From: Pseudomonadota bacterium
Lineage (GTDB): Bacteria; Pseudomonadota; Alphaproteobacteria; Sphingomonadales; Sphingomonadaceae
NCBI GenBank assembly: GCA_023424095.1
Contig: JAFAEG010000004.1
Span: 1 to 20,280, forward strand
Length of the DNA stretch: 20,280 nt
Direction: 5' to 3'
Shown piece after piece: positions 7,033-14,305 of this stretch. The notes under the pieces are model-generated. The model ran no database searches. It had not been told where the DNA came from and saw nothing but the letters and a program-made list of their open reading frames with translations. How positions within the stretch are numbered: position 1 is the first letter of the stretch; every line of letters starts with the position of its first letter. Both the position numbers and the translations under genes were made by a program.

Positions 7033-7482
7033 ATGATGGACGCCGACATGACGCCCGACAGGAAAGACGCGCGCGCCGCGCTTGCCGATTTCGTGGCGAG
7101 CGAGGGCTTTCGTCAGCTCGCGCGTTTCGTCATCGGCGGGATGGCCGTCACCCTGTTTTCCGCACTGATCTACTCGGCCGTCGTCTTTGCCGGCGTGTTT
7201 CCGCTCGCCGCCAATGTGGTGAGCCACGGCTGCGGCATGGCGGCCGGCTATGCGGTGCACAGCCGCTGGAGCTTCAAGGCGGATACCGAGGATGGCGAGC
7301 GCGCGATGATCGTCCGCTTCCTGATCGCCTCGGCCTTCGCCTTCCTGCTGAACAGCCTGTGGGTCTGGCTCGCGGTGGACGTGCTGCGCATGCACCCCCT
7401 CGCGCCCCTGCCGGCGATGATCGTGCTGACCCCGCTGATGAGCTTCGCGCTCAATCGCTACTGGGTGTTCAAGGCGGCCTGA
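7033..7482 (+). CDS. GtrA family membrane protein (putative polyprenyl-linked sugar flippase)
   Basis: 149 aa, with a hydrophilic N-terminus of about 32 residues and four predicted membrane segments, the standard GtrA layout. ARFVIGGMAVTLFSALIY opens the first helix. The cytoplasmic stretch GYAVHSRWSFK ends the second, and the protein closes with the typical SFALNRYWVFKAA. GtrA proteins are proposed to help move undecaprenyl-phosphate sugars across the inner membrane. The gene lies 40 bp after the DPM1-like GT2 gene, the classical GtrB-GtrA partnership. ATG 7033 is followed by two further in-frame ATGs (7036, 7048) and the ribosome binding site is weak, so the start may be shifted by a few codons. 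The family call is strong; substrate unknown. Confidence 0.88.
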   Translation: MMDADMTPDRKDARAALADFVASEGFRQLARFVIGGMAVTLFSALIYSAVVFAGVFPLAANVVSHGCGMAAGYAVHSRWSFKADTEDGERAMIVRFLIASAFAFLLNSLWVWLAVDVLRMHPLAPLPAMIVLTPLMSFALNRYWVFKAA

Positions 7483-7489
7483 GGGCCTG

Positions 7490-7503
7490 ACCGCCGCGGC
7501 GGT
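7490..7503. other. perfect GC palindrome downstream of gtrA
   Basis: ACCGCCGCGGCGGT is a perfect 14-nt palindrome starting eight bases after the gtrA stop. It could fold into a short hairpin, but there is no T-run after it. It may be a weak or Rho-assisted transcript end, or chance in GC-rich DNA. Confidence 0.3.
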
Positions 7504-7538
7504 TGGCAGATCGGGATCGGGTGCCTAGGGTAATTCGC

Positions 7539-8135
7539 ATGACGATAACCCGCATCACCTTTCTCGCATCCACGCCGATGCTCGCCCTCCTGGCCGGCTG
7601 CGCCACCACTCCGTCCGCTGCCGCGCCAGAGGACGCCTTCATGGCGAACCTGCGCGCTTATTGCGGGCAGGCGTTCGAGGGGCGGGTGGTGACCACCGAC
7701 GCCGCCGACGACGATATGCGCAGCGCGCGGCTGGTCATGCATGTGCGCGAATGTTCGGACGACGTGATCCGCGTGCCCTTCCATGTCGGCGCCGATCGCT
7801 CGCGGACCTGGGTGATCACCCGCACCGCCGAGGGCGTGCGGCTGAAGCACGACCATCGCCATGAGGATGGCAGCGAGGATACGCTCACCCAATATGGCGG
7901 CGACAGCGCCCCTCCGGGCACCGCCACGCGGCAGGATTTCCCGGCCGATCAATTCTCCAAGGACCTGTTCCAGCGGGGCAACATTCCGGTCTCGATGACC
8001 AACGTCTGGTCGGTCGAGATCATCCCGGGCCGGATCTATGCCTATCAGCTGCAGCGGCCGAACCGACTGTTGCGGGTCGAGTTCGACCTGACCCGCCCGG
8101 TCGCCGCGCCGCCGCCGCCCTGGGGCAGCAATTGA
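7539..8135 (+). CDS. putative lipoprotein of unknown function
   Basis: 198 aa, family not recognised. The N-terminus is a lipoprotein signal peptide with lipobox LLAGC (Cys21), so the protein is expected to be membrane-anchored in the periplasm. The mature part has cysteines at CGQ and ECS, a histidine/acid-rich patch (LKHDHRHEDGSED) and a proline-rich C-terminus. I chose the ATG at 7539, which has AGGG about eight bases upstream and starts directly with the signal peptide; a TTG at 7503 would add 12 residues that do not look like a signal. Its stop overlaps the TTG start of the DOPA dioxygenase-like gene (TTGA), suggesting coupled translation of the two. Existence is well supported; function is unknown. 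Confidence 0.8.
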   Translation: MTITRITFLASTPMLALLAGCATTPSAAAPEDAFMANLRAYCGQAFEGRVVTTDAADDDMRSARLVMHVRECSDDVIRVPFHVGADRSRTWVITRTAEGVRLKHDHRHEDGSEDTLTQYGGDSAPPGTATRQDFPADQFSKDLFQRGNIPVSMTNVWSVEIIPGRIYAYQLQRPNRLLRVEFDLTRPVAAPPPPWGSN

Positions 8136-8503
8136 GCGACGCGCCGTTCCACGCGCATATCTATTATGAGGCCGAGGAGCGCGCTGCGGCAGCGGCGTTG
8201 CGGGACGCGCTGACACGAAGCGAGCATGTCGGCTTTGTTGGCCGGCTGGCTGATCGGCCGGTGGGTCCGCATCCGATCCCGCAATTCGAGATTCATTTCC
8301 TGGAGGCGGCGCTGCCGGTCCTGCTCCCGATCATCGCGGCGTCGGGGCTGCGGGCCTTGGTCCATCCGCTGACCGACGATGATCTGGCCGACCATACCAT
8401 TCTCGGGCGATGGCTTGGCGCGCCGCTGGAGCTGGATCTGTCGGTGCTCGATCCGCCCGGCGAGAATCAGGGCGTCGCGCGGTTCGGCAAGGCCGACTTC
8501 TAG
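8132..8503 (+). CDS. DOPA 4,5-dioxygenase family protein
   Basis: 123 aa, usual length for the small DOPA dioxygenase family, which includes enzymes cleaving catechols such as L-DOPA extradiol-wise. Visible features are FHAHIYY at residues 6-12 (His7 and His9, probable metal or substrate ligands), GRLADRPVGPHPIPQFEIHF (37-56; His47 and His55), LVHPLTDDDLADHT (76-89; His79, His88) and WLGAPLELDLSVL at 94-106. The pattern of conserved histidines and the PVGPHP block identify the family. The actual substrate of bacterial members is mostly unproven. The start is inferred to be TTG at 8132, overlapping the stop of the lipoprotein gene (TTGA); no ATG or GTG lies before the conserved HAHIYY. Confidence 0.84.
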   Translation: MSDAPFHAHIYYEAEERAAAAALRDALTRSEHVGFVGRLADRPVGPHPIPQFEIHFLEAALPVLLPIIAASGLRALVHPLTDDDLADHTILGRWLGAPLELDLSVLDPPGENQGVARFGKADF

Positions 8504-8511
8504 CAGCCGTC

Positions 8512-8541
8512 CTGGCGCACCGCGCGACGCGCGCGCGCCAG
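8512..8541 (+). terminator. GC hairpin after the dioxygenase gene, no U-tract
   Basis: Arms CTGGCGC (8512-8518) and GCGCCAG (8535-8541) pair perfectly across a 16-nt, almost purely G/C interior that could fold further. It begins nine bases after the stop codon. A U-tract is missing, so at best it is a Rho-dependent or 3'-end-protecting structure. Confidence 0.3.
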
Positions 8542-8578
8542 TCCCGGAGATGCGCGCAGGCGGCCCCGCGAATTCGCC

Positions 8579-8607
8579 TTGTTCCCGTTTCGGCTTGCGC
8601 CTATATG
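8579..8607 (+). promoter_or_regulatory. candidate sigma-70 promoter of the rimP-nusA-infB operon
   Basis: TTGTTC (8579-8584) and TATATG (8602-8607) are separated by exactly 17 bp, close to the alphaproteobacterial housekeeping consensus. Transcription would start near 8614, leaving a leader of about 85 nt before the rimP GTG at 8700. It lies in the 196-bp gap after the dioxygenase gene, the only sizeable gap before rimP. Prediction from sequence only. Confidence 0.45.
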
Positions 8608-8641
8608 CGCTTTGCCTTTCTCGACATCGTTAGACGTTGAG

Positions 8642-8688
8642 GTCGGCCCCGGGGACGGGGCCGGCGGCAGGAGCCCGTTGGATTTTTT
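8642..8688 (+). promoter_or_regulatory. structured rimP leader, possible attenuator
   Basis: A strong hairpin has arms CGGCCCC (8644-8650) and GGGGCCG (8657-8663) with a 6-nt loop, extendable by a G-U and a G-C pair to 8642/8665. An overlapping alternative pairs ACGGG (8655-8659) with CCCGT (8674-8678) and is followed after four bases by six Ts (8683-8688). The two folds share bases and exclude each other. The arrangement resembles terminator/antiterminator leaders known before rimP-nusA in other proteobacteria. Its function here is inference. Confidence 0.4.
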
Positions 8689-8699
8689 CAGGAGCGCGC

Positions 8700-9248
8700 G
8701 TGGCGGATATCGCCCAGCTTAACGGGATCATCGAGCCGGCGGTCGAGGCCGAGGGGCTCGCTTTGGTGCGCGTCCGGATGATCGGCGGCGCGTCCGATCC
8801 GACGTTGCAGGTGATGGCCGAGGACCCGGCGACGCGGCAGCTGACGCTCGAGGATTGCTCGCGCCTGTCGCGGCGGCTGTCGGACATGCTCGACGCGCTG
8901 GAAGCCGAGGGCAAGGATCCGATCGAGGGCGCGTATCGGCTGGAAGTCAGCTCGCCCGGCATCGACCGGCCGCTGACCCGGCTGAAGGATTTCGACGACT
9001 GGAAGGGCCATGAGGCGCGGATCACGCTGAGCGATCCGGTGCTTGACCGCAAGGTGCTCACCGGGCCGCTGCTGGGCGTCGAGCGCGAGCTGATCGGCGT
9101 TGCCGTGCCCGGCCAGGACCCGATGTGGCTCGCCCACGCCAACATCCGCAGCGCCAAACTGGTGATGACGGACGAACTGATCGCCGCAACCGCGCCGTTG
9201 AGCGCGGACGGTGCCGACACAATTAAGGTAGAAGGACAGGATAGCTAA
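8700..9248 (+). CDS. rimP: ribosome maturation factor RimP
   Basis: 182 aa, standard for the alphaproteobacterial family. RimP assists maturation of the 30S subunit. The sequence shows the N-terminal alpha/beta domain (IIEPAVEAEGLALVRVRMIGG, then TLQVMAEDP), the signature LTLEDCSRLSRRLSDMLDA, and YRLEVSSPGIDRPLTRLKDF, the most conserved RimP block, before the C-terminal SH3-like barrel. I chose GTG at 8700, with AGGAG six bases upstream; a longer in-frame TTG extension would be encoded by the leader hairpin and is not credible. It is the first gene of the rimP-nusA-infB operon. NusA begins two bases after its stop, indicating coupled expression. Confidence 0.95.
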   Translation: MADIAQLNGIIEPAVEAEGLALVRVRMIGGASDPTLQVMAEDPATRQLTLEDCSRLSRRLSDMLDALEAEGKDPIEGAYRLEVSSPGIDRPLTRLKDFDDWKGHEARITLSDPVLDRKVLTGPLLGVERELIGVAVPGQDPMWLAHANIRSAKLVMTDELIAATAPLSADGADTIKVEGQDS

Positions 9249-9249
9249 A

Positions 9250-10902
9250 ATGGCGAGCACCGCCCCCAATCCCAATCCCGCCGCTCCCGGCGCCGTTTCC
9301 GCCAACAAGGCGGAGCTGATCGCGATCGCCGACGCCGTCGCGCGCGAGAAATTGATCGACCGCGCCATCGTCATCGAGGCGATGGAGGACGCGATCCAGC
9401 GCGCCGCCCGTGCCCGCTATGGCGCCGAGAATGACATCCGCGCCAAGCTGGACCCGAATTCCGGCGATCTGCGCCTGTGGCGCGTCGTCGAGGTGGTCGA
9501 AGAGGTCGAGGATTATTTCAAGCAGGTCAGCCTGGAAGAAGGCGAGAAGCTGCAGCCCGGCGCGGTGCTCGGCGATTATATCGTCGATCCGCTGCCCCCG
9601 ATCGAATTCGGCCGCATCGCCGCCCAGGCCGCCAAGCAGGTGATCTTCCAGAAGGTCCGTGACGCCGAGCGCGAGCGCCAGTTCGAGGAATTCAAGGATC
9701 GCGGCAACGAGATCATCACCGGCGTCGTGAAGCGCGTCGAATTCGGCCACGTCGTGGTCGACCTGGGCCGCGCCGAGGGCGTCATCCGCCGCGACGCGCA
9801 GATCCCGCGCGAAGTGCTGCGCGTCGGCGACCGCGTCCGTTCGATCATCCTGAAGGTCGTGCGCGAGACGCGCGGCCCGCAGATCTTCCTGAGCCGCGCG
9901 CATCCGGAATTCATGAAGAAGCTGTTCGCGCAGGAAGTGCCCGAAATTTACGACGGCATCATCGAGATCAAGGCCGCCGCCCGCGATCCGGGCAGCCGCG
10001 CCAAGATCGGCGTGCTCAGCCACGACAGCTCGATCGACCCGGTCGGCGCCTGCGTCGGCATGAAGGGCAGCCGCGTGCAGGCCGTCGTGCAGGAATTGCA
10101 GGGCGAGAAGATCGACATCATTCCATGGTCCGAGGACCTCGCCACCTTCGTCGTCAACGGCCTTCAGCCGGCGACGGTCAGCCGCGTCGTGATCGACGAG
10201 GAAGAAGGCCGGATCGAAGTCGTCGTTCCTGACGATCAGCTCAGCCTCGCCATCGGCCGCCGCGGCCAGAATGTGCGCCTGGCCAGCCAGCTGACCGGCT
10301 CGCAGATCGACATCATGACCGAGGCGGATTCGTCCGAGAAGCGCCAGCGCGAGTTCATGGAGCGCTCGACCATGTTCCAGGAGGAACTGGATGTGGACGA
10401 GACTTTGGCCCAGCTGCTGGTCGCCGAAGGCTTTGGCGAGCTCGAGGAAGTCGCTTATGTCGAGTCCGACGAAATCGCCTCGATCGAGGGTTTCGACGAT
10501 GATCTCGCCGCCGAGCTGCAGAGCCGTGCGGCCGAGGCGCTGGAGCGTCGCGAGCAGGCGGCCCGCGAGGAGCGGCGCGGCATGGGCGTCGAGGACGCGC
10601 TGGCCGAACTGCCCTATCTGACCGAGGCGATGCTGGTCACGCTCGGCAAGGCCGGCATCCTGACGCTGGACGATCTGGCCGATCTCGCCACCGACGAACT
10701 GGTGCAGAAGAAGCGGCCCGAGCAGCGCCGCCAGCGCGAGAGCAACCGGCCCGAGGACAAGGGTGGCGTACTCGCCGCCTATGGCCTGAGCGACGAGCAG
10801 GGCAATGAGATCATCATGGCCGCCCGCGCGCACTGGTTCGAGGATGAAGACGGCGCGGCCGCGCCTGCTGAGGAGGACGCTGTTGCGGAATCCTCCCAAT
10901 GA
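9250..10902 (+). CDS. nusA: transcription termination/antitermination factor NusA
   Basis: 550 aa. NusA binds RNA polymerase and nascent RNA and modulates pausing, termination and antitermination. Domains in order are the RNAP-binding N-terminal domain (about 1-135), S1 (about 155-222, ITGVVKRVEFGHVVVDLGRAEGV), KH1 (about 228-300, with SHDSSIDPVGACVGMKGSRV near its end), KH2 (about 305-370, LSLAIGRRGQNVRLASQLTG), and two C-terminal acidic helix-hairpin-helix-like repeats (about 378-435 and 440-535). The second repeat is interrupted by a charged segment (QKKRPEQRRQRESNRPEDKGG). The tail is acidic. The start ATG at 9250 is two bases past the rimP stop. The last 20 bases overlap ylxR. The identification is firm. 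Confidence 0.97.
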   Translation: MASTAPNPNPAAPGAVSANKAELIAIADAVAREKLIDRAIVIEAMEDAIQRAARARYGAENDIRAKLDPNSGDLRLWRVVEVVEEVEDYFKQVSLEEGEKLQPGAVLGDYIVDPLPPIEFGRIAAQAAKQVIFQKVRDAERERQFEEFKDRGNEIITGVVKRVEFGHVVVDLGRAEGVIRRDAQIPREVLRVGDRVRSIILKVVRETRGPQIFLSRAHPEFMKKLFAQEVPEIYDGIIEIKAAARDPGSRAKIGVLSHDSSIDPVGACVGMKGSRVQAVVQELQGEKIDIIPWSEDLATFVVNGLQPATVSRVVIDEEEGRIEVVVPDDQLSLAIGRRGQNVRLASQLTGSQIDIMTEADSSEKRQREFMERSTMFQEELDVDETLAQLLVAEGFGELEEVAYVESDEIASIEGFDDDLAAELQSRAAEALERREQAAREERRGMGVEDALAELPYLTEAMLVTLGKAGILTLDDLADLATDELVQKKRPEQRRQRESNRPEDKGGVLAAYGLSDEQGNEIIMAARAHWFEDEDGAAAPAEEDAVAESSQ

Positions 10903-11617
10903 TACGCTTGAACTGAGCGACGGCGTCTCCGCCGCGGCGGAGACCGGAACTGACAAGCACATTCCCGAGCGGACCTGCATCCTCTCGCGCCGCACCGCGC
11001 CGCGAGAGGAATTGATCCGCCTCGCGCTGGGGCCGGACGATGTCGTCGCCCCGGACGTGCGGGCGCGCGCCCCCGGTCGCGGGGCGTGGATCGGCGTCGA
11101 TCGCGCCACGCTCGACGCGGCGCAGGCCAAGGGCAAGTTGAAGGCGGCGCTGGCGCGGGCGTTCAAGACGCAGAGCGCAAGCGCGCCCGATGATCTGGGC
11201 GAACGGATCGAAGCGGCGCTTCGCCAGGCGGTCGTCGACCGGCTCGGGCTGGAGTCGCGCGCCGGCAATCTGGTGATTGGCGGCGAGAAGATCGAGACGG
11301 CGCTCAGGCGCGGCGACGCCTATCTGCTGCTCCATGCCGACGATGCCGGGGCGGACGGCAATGGCAAGCTCGACCAGGCGCTGCGCGTCGGCAGCGAGGG
11401 GCGGATGCGCCACGGGCTGGTTTTTCCGGCCGGCCGCGCCATATTGTCATTGGCCCTCGGGCGCCAGAATGTGGTACATGTTGCCATCGTGGACCGCGCG
11501 GCCGCTGTGCGGGTTCAGGGCCTTATCGACAGGTGGGCCGCTTTTATCGGACGTGATGCTGCGCTAGGAGCCGCTTCGGCGGATTCCGGCGCTTCGGCTG
11601 TGAATGAAGGACTGTAA
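10883..11617 (+). CDS. YlxR (DUF448) RNA-binding protein with L7Ae-like C-terminus
   Basis: 244 aa. The N-terminal YlxR domain covers about residues 29-100: ERTCILSRRTAPREELIRL, then APGRGAWIGVDRATLDAA and LKAALARAFK. YlxR proteins are small nucleoid- or RNA-associated factors encoded next to nusA. The rest, about 112-230, resembles the L7Ae-like fold seen fused to YlxR in alphaproteobacteria (LGLESRAGNLVIGGEKIETAL, LLLHADDAG). The second Cys of the RTCxxC motif is replaced by Ser. I chose TTG at 10883 because a perfect AGGAGG (10871-10876) lies six bases upstream. It overlaps nusA by 20 nt, and its stop overlaps infB (TAATG). A 20-nt perfect palindrome lies in codons 15-21. Confidence 0.88.
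   Translation: MRNPPNDTLELSDGVSAAAETGTDKHIPERTCILSRRTAPREELIRLALGPDDVVAPDVRARAPGRGAWIGVDRATLDAAQAKGKLKAALARAFKTQSASAPDDLGERIEAALRQAVVDRLGLESRAGNLVIGGEKIETALRRGDAYLLLHADDAGADGNGKLDQALRVGSEGRMRHGLVFPAGRAILSLALGRQNVVHVAIVDRAAAVRVQGLIDRWAAFIGRDAALGAASADSGASAVNEGL
10925..10944. repeat. 20-nt perfect palindrome inside the 5' end of ylxR
   Basis: Arms GTCTCCGCC (10925-10933) and GGCGGAGAC (10936-10944) flank a self-complementary GC. The RNA would form a stable hairpin with a minimal loop about 40 nt after the ylxR start codon and just downstream of the nusA stop. It could modulate YlxR/IF2 translation or mRNA processing. No function is demonstrated by sequence. Confidence 0.45.
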
Positions 11618-14109
11618 TGAGCGATACGACTGACAAGCCGAAGCTGGGAGCGCGTCCGCCGCTGGGGATCAAGCGCACGATCGATGCCGGCAATGTGAAG
11701 CAGAGCTTCAGCCATGGCCGCTCGAACACGGTGCAGGTCGAGGTGAAGAAGCGCCGCGTGTTCGGCCGCCCGGGCGAAGAAGCGCCGAAGCCGGTCGAGG
11801 CCGCGCCGCCGCCGCCGCCCCCGCCGCCCGCTGCGCATGCTCCCGAGCCTGCGCCCAAGCCGCGCCCGGTCGCCGACGACCCCGCCGCCCGCCGCGAGCG
11901 CGCCGCGCGCCTGCAGCTTGAGGCCGAGGAAGCGCGTCTGGCGCAGCTGGAAGAGGCCCGCCGCCGCGAGGATCGCGAGGCCCAGGAGGCCAGTGCCGAC
12001 GAAAAGCGCCGCGCCGAAGACAATCGCCGCGCCGAGGAAGAGGCGCGCATCGCCGCCGAGGCGGAGGCCAAGCGTATTGCCGAAGCGCCGCCGGCGCCGG
12101 CAGAGGAAGCTGCTGCGCCCGAGCGCCCCGCGACCACGGAAGGCCCGAAGCCGAGCCGCTTCGTCCAGGTCAAGCGGCCCGATCCCGCGCGCCCGGCCCG
12201 TGGCCGTGGCGACGATCGCCGTCCGTCCGGCCGGCTGACCGTTACCCGCGCGCTTTCGGGCGACGATGGCGATGCGCGCACGCGCAGCCTCGCCGCGCTT
12301 CGCCGCGCTCGTGAGAAGGACCGCCGTCACCACCAGCAGAGCGGTCCCGCCGCCAAGCAGGTGCGCGACGTCATCGTGCCGGATTCGATCGCCGTCGCCG
12401 AGCTCGCCAACCGCATGGCCGAAAAGGCCGCGGACCTGGTGAAGGCCCTGTTCAAGATGGGCATGGTCGTCACGGTCAATCAGGACATTGATCAGGACAC
12501 GGCCGAGCTGCTGGTCACCGAGTTCGGCCACAACATCAAGCGCGTCAGCGAAAGCGACGTCGATATCCAGACCAGCGAGGACGTGGATGCCGAAGAGACG
12601 CTGAAGCCGCGTCCGCCGGTGGTCACGATCATGGGCCATGTCGATCACGGCAAGACGTCGTTGCTCGACGCGATCCGCGGTGCCCGGGTGCAGACCGGCG
12701 AGGCCGGCGGCATCACCCAGCATATCGGCGCCTATCAGGTCGCTCTGCCGGACAAGTCGAAGGTCACCTTCCTCGACACGCCGGGCCACGAGGCCTTCAC
12801 CGAGATGCGCGCGCGTGGCGCCAACGTCACCGACATCGTCGTTCTGGTGGTGGCGGCGGATGACGCGATCATGCCGCAGACGGTCGAGGCCATCAATCAC
12901 ACCAAGGCCGCCGGCGTGCCGATGATCGTCGCGATCAACAAGGTCGACAAGCCGGATGCCAATCCGCAGAAGGTGCGCGAGCAGCTGCTGCAGCACGAAA
13001 TCGTGGTCGAGGACATGGGTGGCGACGTCCAGGACGTCGAGGTTTCGGCGGCCAAGAAGACCGGTCTCGACAAGCTGCTGGAAGCGATCCAGCTGCAGGC
13101 CGAAATCCTGGAGCTGAAGGCCAACCCGGATCGTGCCGCCGAAGGCGCCGTGATCGAGGCGAAGTTGGACAAGGGCCGTGGCCCGCTCGCGACCGTGCTG
13201 GTGCAGCGCGGCACGCTGAAGGTCGGCGACATCTTCGTGGTCGGCTCGGTCAGCGGCAAGGTCCGCGCGATGATCGACGACAAGGGCAAGCAGATCAAGG
13301 AAGCCGGCCCGTCCACGCCGGTCGAAGTGCTCGGCCTGGGCGGCGTGCCGTCCGCCGGCGATACTTTGACCGTGGTCGAGAATGAGGCGCGTGCCCGCGA
13401 GGTCGCCGCCTATCGCCAGAGCGTTTCGGATCGCAAGCGCACCACGAGCGCGCCGATCAGCCTGGAGAATATGTTCGCCGACAAGGCCAATGCCACGATC
13501 GAATTCCCGATCCTGGTAAAGGCCGACGTGCAGGGCTCGGTCGAGGCGATCGTGAACGCGCTGAACAAGATCTCGACCGACGAGATCAAGGTCCGCATCC
13601 TGCATTCGGGTGCCGGCGCGATCACCGAAAGCGACGTGACGCTGGCGGCCGCCAGCAACGCGCCGATCATCGGCTTCAACGTCCGTCCGAACGCCAAGGC
13701 GCGGGAGATTTCAGAGCGGCAGAAGGTCGAGTTCCGTTATTACGACGTCATCTATCACCTCACCGATTGGGTGCGGGAAGCGATGGCGGGCGAACTCGGT
13801 CCGGAGATCATCGAAACGGTCGTCGGCCGCGCCGAGGTCCGCGAGGTCTTCCCGGCGGGCAAGAAGGACAAGGCCGCCGGCCTGCTCGTGCTCGAGGGCG
13901 TCATCCGCAAGGGGCTCAATGCGCGCCTCACCCGCGACGACGTCATCGTTTCGAAGACGACCATCTCGTCGCTTCGCCGCTTCAAGGACGATGTCCCGCA
14001 GGTCATCGCCGGTCTCGAATGCGGTGCGCTGCTGGCGGACACGAACGACATCAAGCCGGGCGATAATCTCGAGCTGTTCGAGGTCGAAGAGCGCGCGCGG
14101 ACGCTGTGA
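11617..14109 (+). CDS. infB: translation initiation factor IF-2
   Basis: 830 aa. IF2 is the GTPase that delivers fMet-tRNA to the 30S subunit and promotes subunit joining. It begins with an IF2-associated alphaproteobacterial segment (about 1-50), followed by a proline run and a long Ala/Glu/Arg-rich, probably helical linker (about 60-200). A second IF2_N module (about 250-305) precedes the G domain: G1 GHVDHGKT (340-347), GGITQHIGAY for G2, G3 DTPGH (387-391), G4 NKVD (441-444) and SAAKKTG for G5. Domains II, III and C-terminal domain IV follow. The ATG at 11617 shares a base with the ylxR stop (TAATG). The C-terminus overlaps a GTG micro-ORF start (GTGA). The identification is firm. Confidence 0.98.
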   Translation: MSDTTDKPKLGARPPLGIKRTIDAGNVKQSFSHGRSNTVQVEVKKRRVFGRPGEEAPKPVEAAPPPPPPPPAAHAPEPAPKPRPVADDPAARRERAARLQLEAEEARLAQLEEARRREDREAQEASADEKRRAEDNRRAEEEARIAAEAEAKRIAEAPPAPAEEAAAPERPATTEGPKPSRFVQVKRPDPARPARGRGDDRRPSGRLTVTRALSGDDGDARTRSLAALRRAREKDRRHHQQSGPAAKQVRDVIVPDSIAVAELANRMAEKAADLVKALFKMGMVVTVNQDIDQDTAELLVTEFGHNIKRVSESDVDIQTSEDVDAEETLKPRPPVVTIMGHVDHGKTSLLDAIRGARVQTGEAGGITQHIGAYQVALPDKSKVTFLDTPGHEAFTEMRARGANVTDIVVLVVAADDAIMPQTVEAINHTKAAGVPMIVAINKVDKPDANPQKVREQLLQHEIVVEDMGGDVQDVEVSAAKKTGLDKLLEAIQLQAEILELKANPDRAAEGAVIEAKLDKGRGPLATVLVQRGTLKVGDIFVVGSVSGKVRAMIDDKGKQIKEAGPSTPVEVLGLGGVPSAGDTLTVVENEARAREVAAYRQSVSDRKRTTSAPISLENMFADKANATIEFPILVKADVQGSVEAIVNALNKISTDEIKVRILHSGAGAITESDVTLAAASNAPIIGFNVRPNAKAREISERQKVEFRYYDVIYHLTDWVREAMAGELGPEIIETVVGRAEVREVFPAGKKDKAAGLLVLEGVIRKGLNARLTRDDVIVSKTTISSLRRFKDDVPQVIAGLECGALLADTNDIKPGDNLELFEVEERARTL

Positions 14110-14288
14110 CCCGCAAGCACGGCGTCACCGATGAGGATGTGCGCCGTGACGAAGAGAAGGACGAGCGGAATTTCCGCGCGGCGCGGGAAGGTGCGGAAGG
14201 CGGCGGCTGCTGCCTGCTCACCGTCCTCGCCGGGGCGGGCAGTCTCGTTCTGGTCGCGCTCGTGCCGATAATGTCGCGATGGGCCTGA
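14106..14288 (+). CDS. small single-helix membrane protein between infB and rbfA
   Basis: 60 aa, not recognised. It starts with GTG at 14106, overlapping the infB stop (GTGA), and ends at TGA 14286-14288. The first 30 residues are highly charged (DEDVRRDEEKDERNFRAAREG). They are followed by a glycine/cysteine stretch (GGGCC) and one hydrophobic helix (LLTVLAGAGSLVLVALVPIM). About 80% of third codon positions are G or C, as in neighbouring genes, which supports coding. The overlap suggests translational coupling to IF2. The shape is that of a small tail-anchored inner-membrane protein. A function cannot be assigned, and a chance frame in GC-rich DNA is not excluded. Confidence 0.5.
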   Translation: MTRKHGVTDEDVRRDEEKDERNFRAAREGAEGGGCCLLTVLAGAGSLVLVALVPIMSRWA

Positions 14289-14305
14289 AACGGAGGGTTT
14301 CGAGC

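Noticed and set aside
9223..11268. 681-codon open frame on the minus strand across nusA and ylxR
   Set aside because: Antisense shadow; the plus strand encodes intact NusA and YlxR with strong motifs.
11515..13605. 696-codon open frame on the minus strand across infB
   Set aside because: Antisense shadow of infB caused by G/C third-position bias. The translation is compositionally extreme and shows no domain I recognise.
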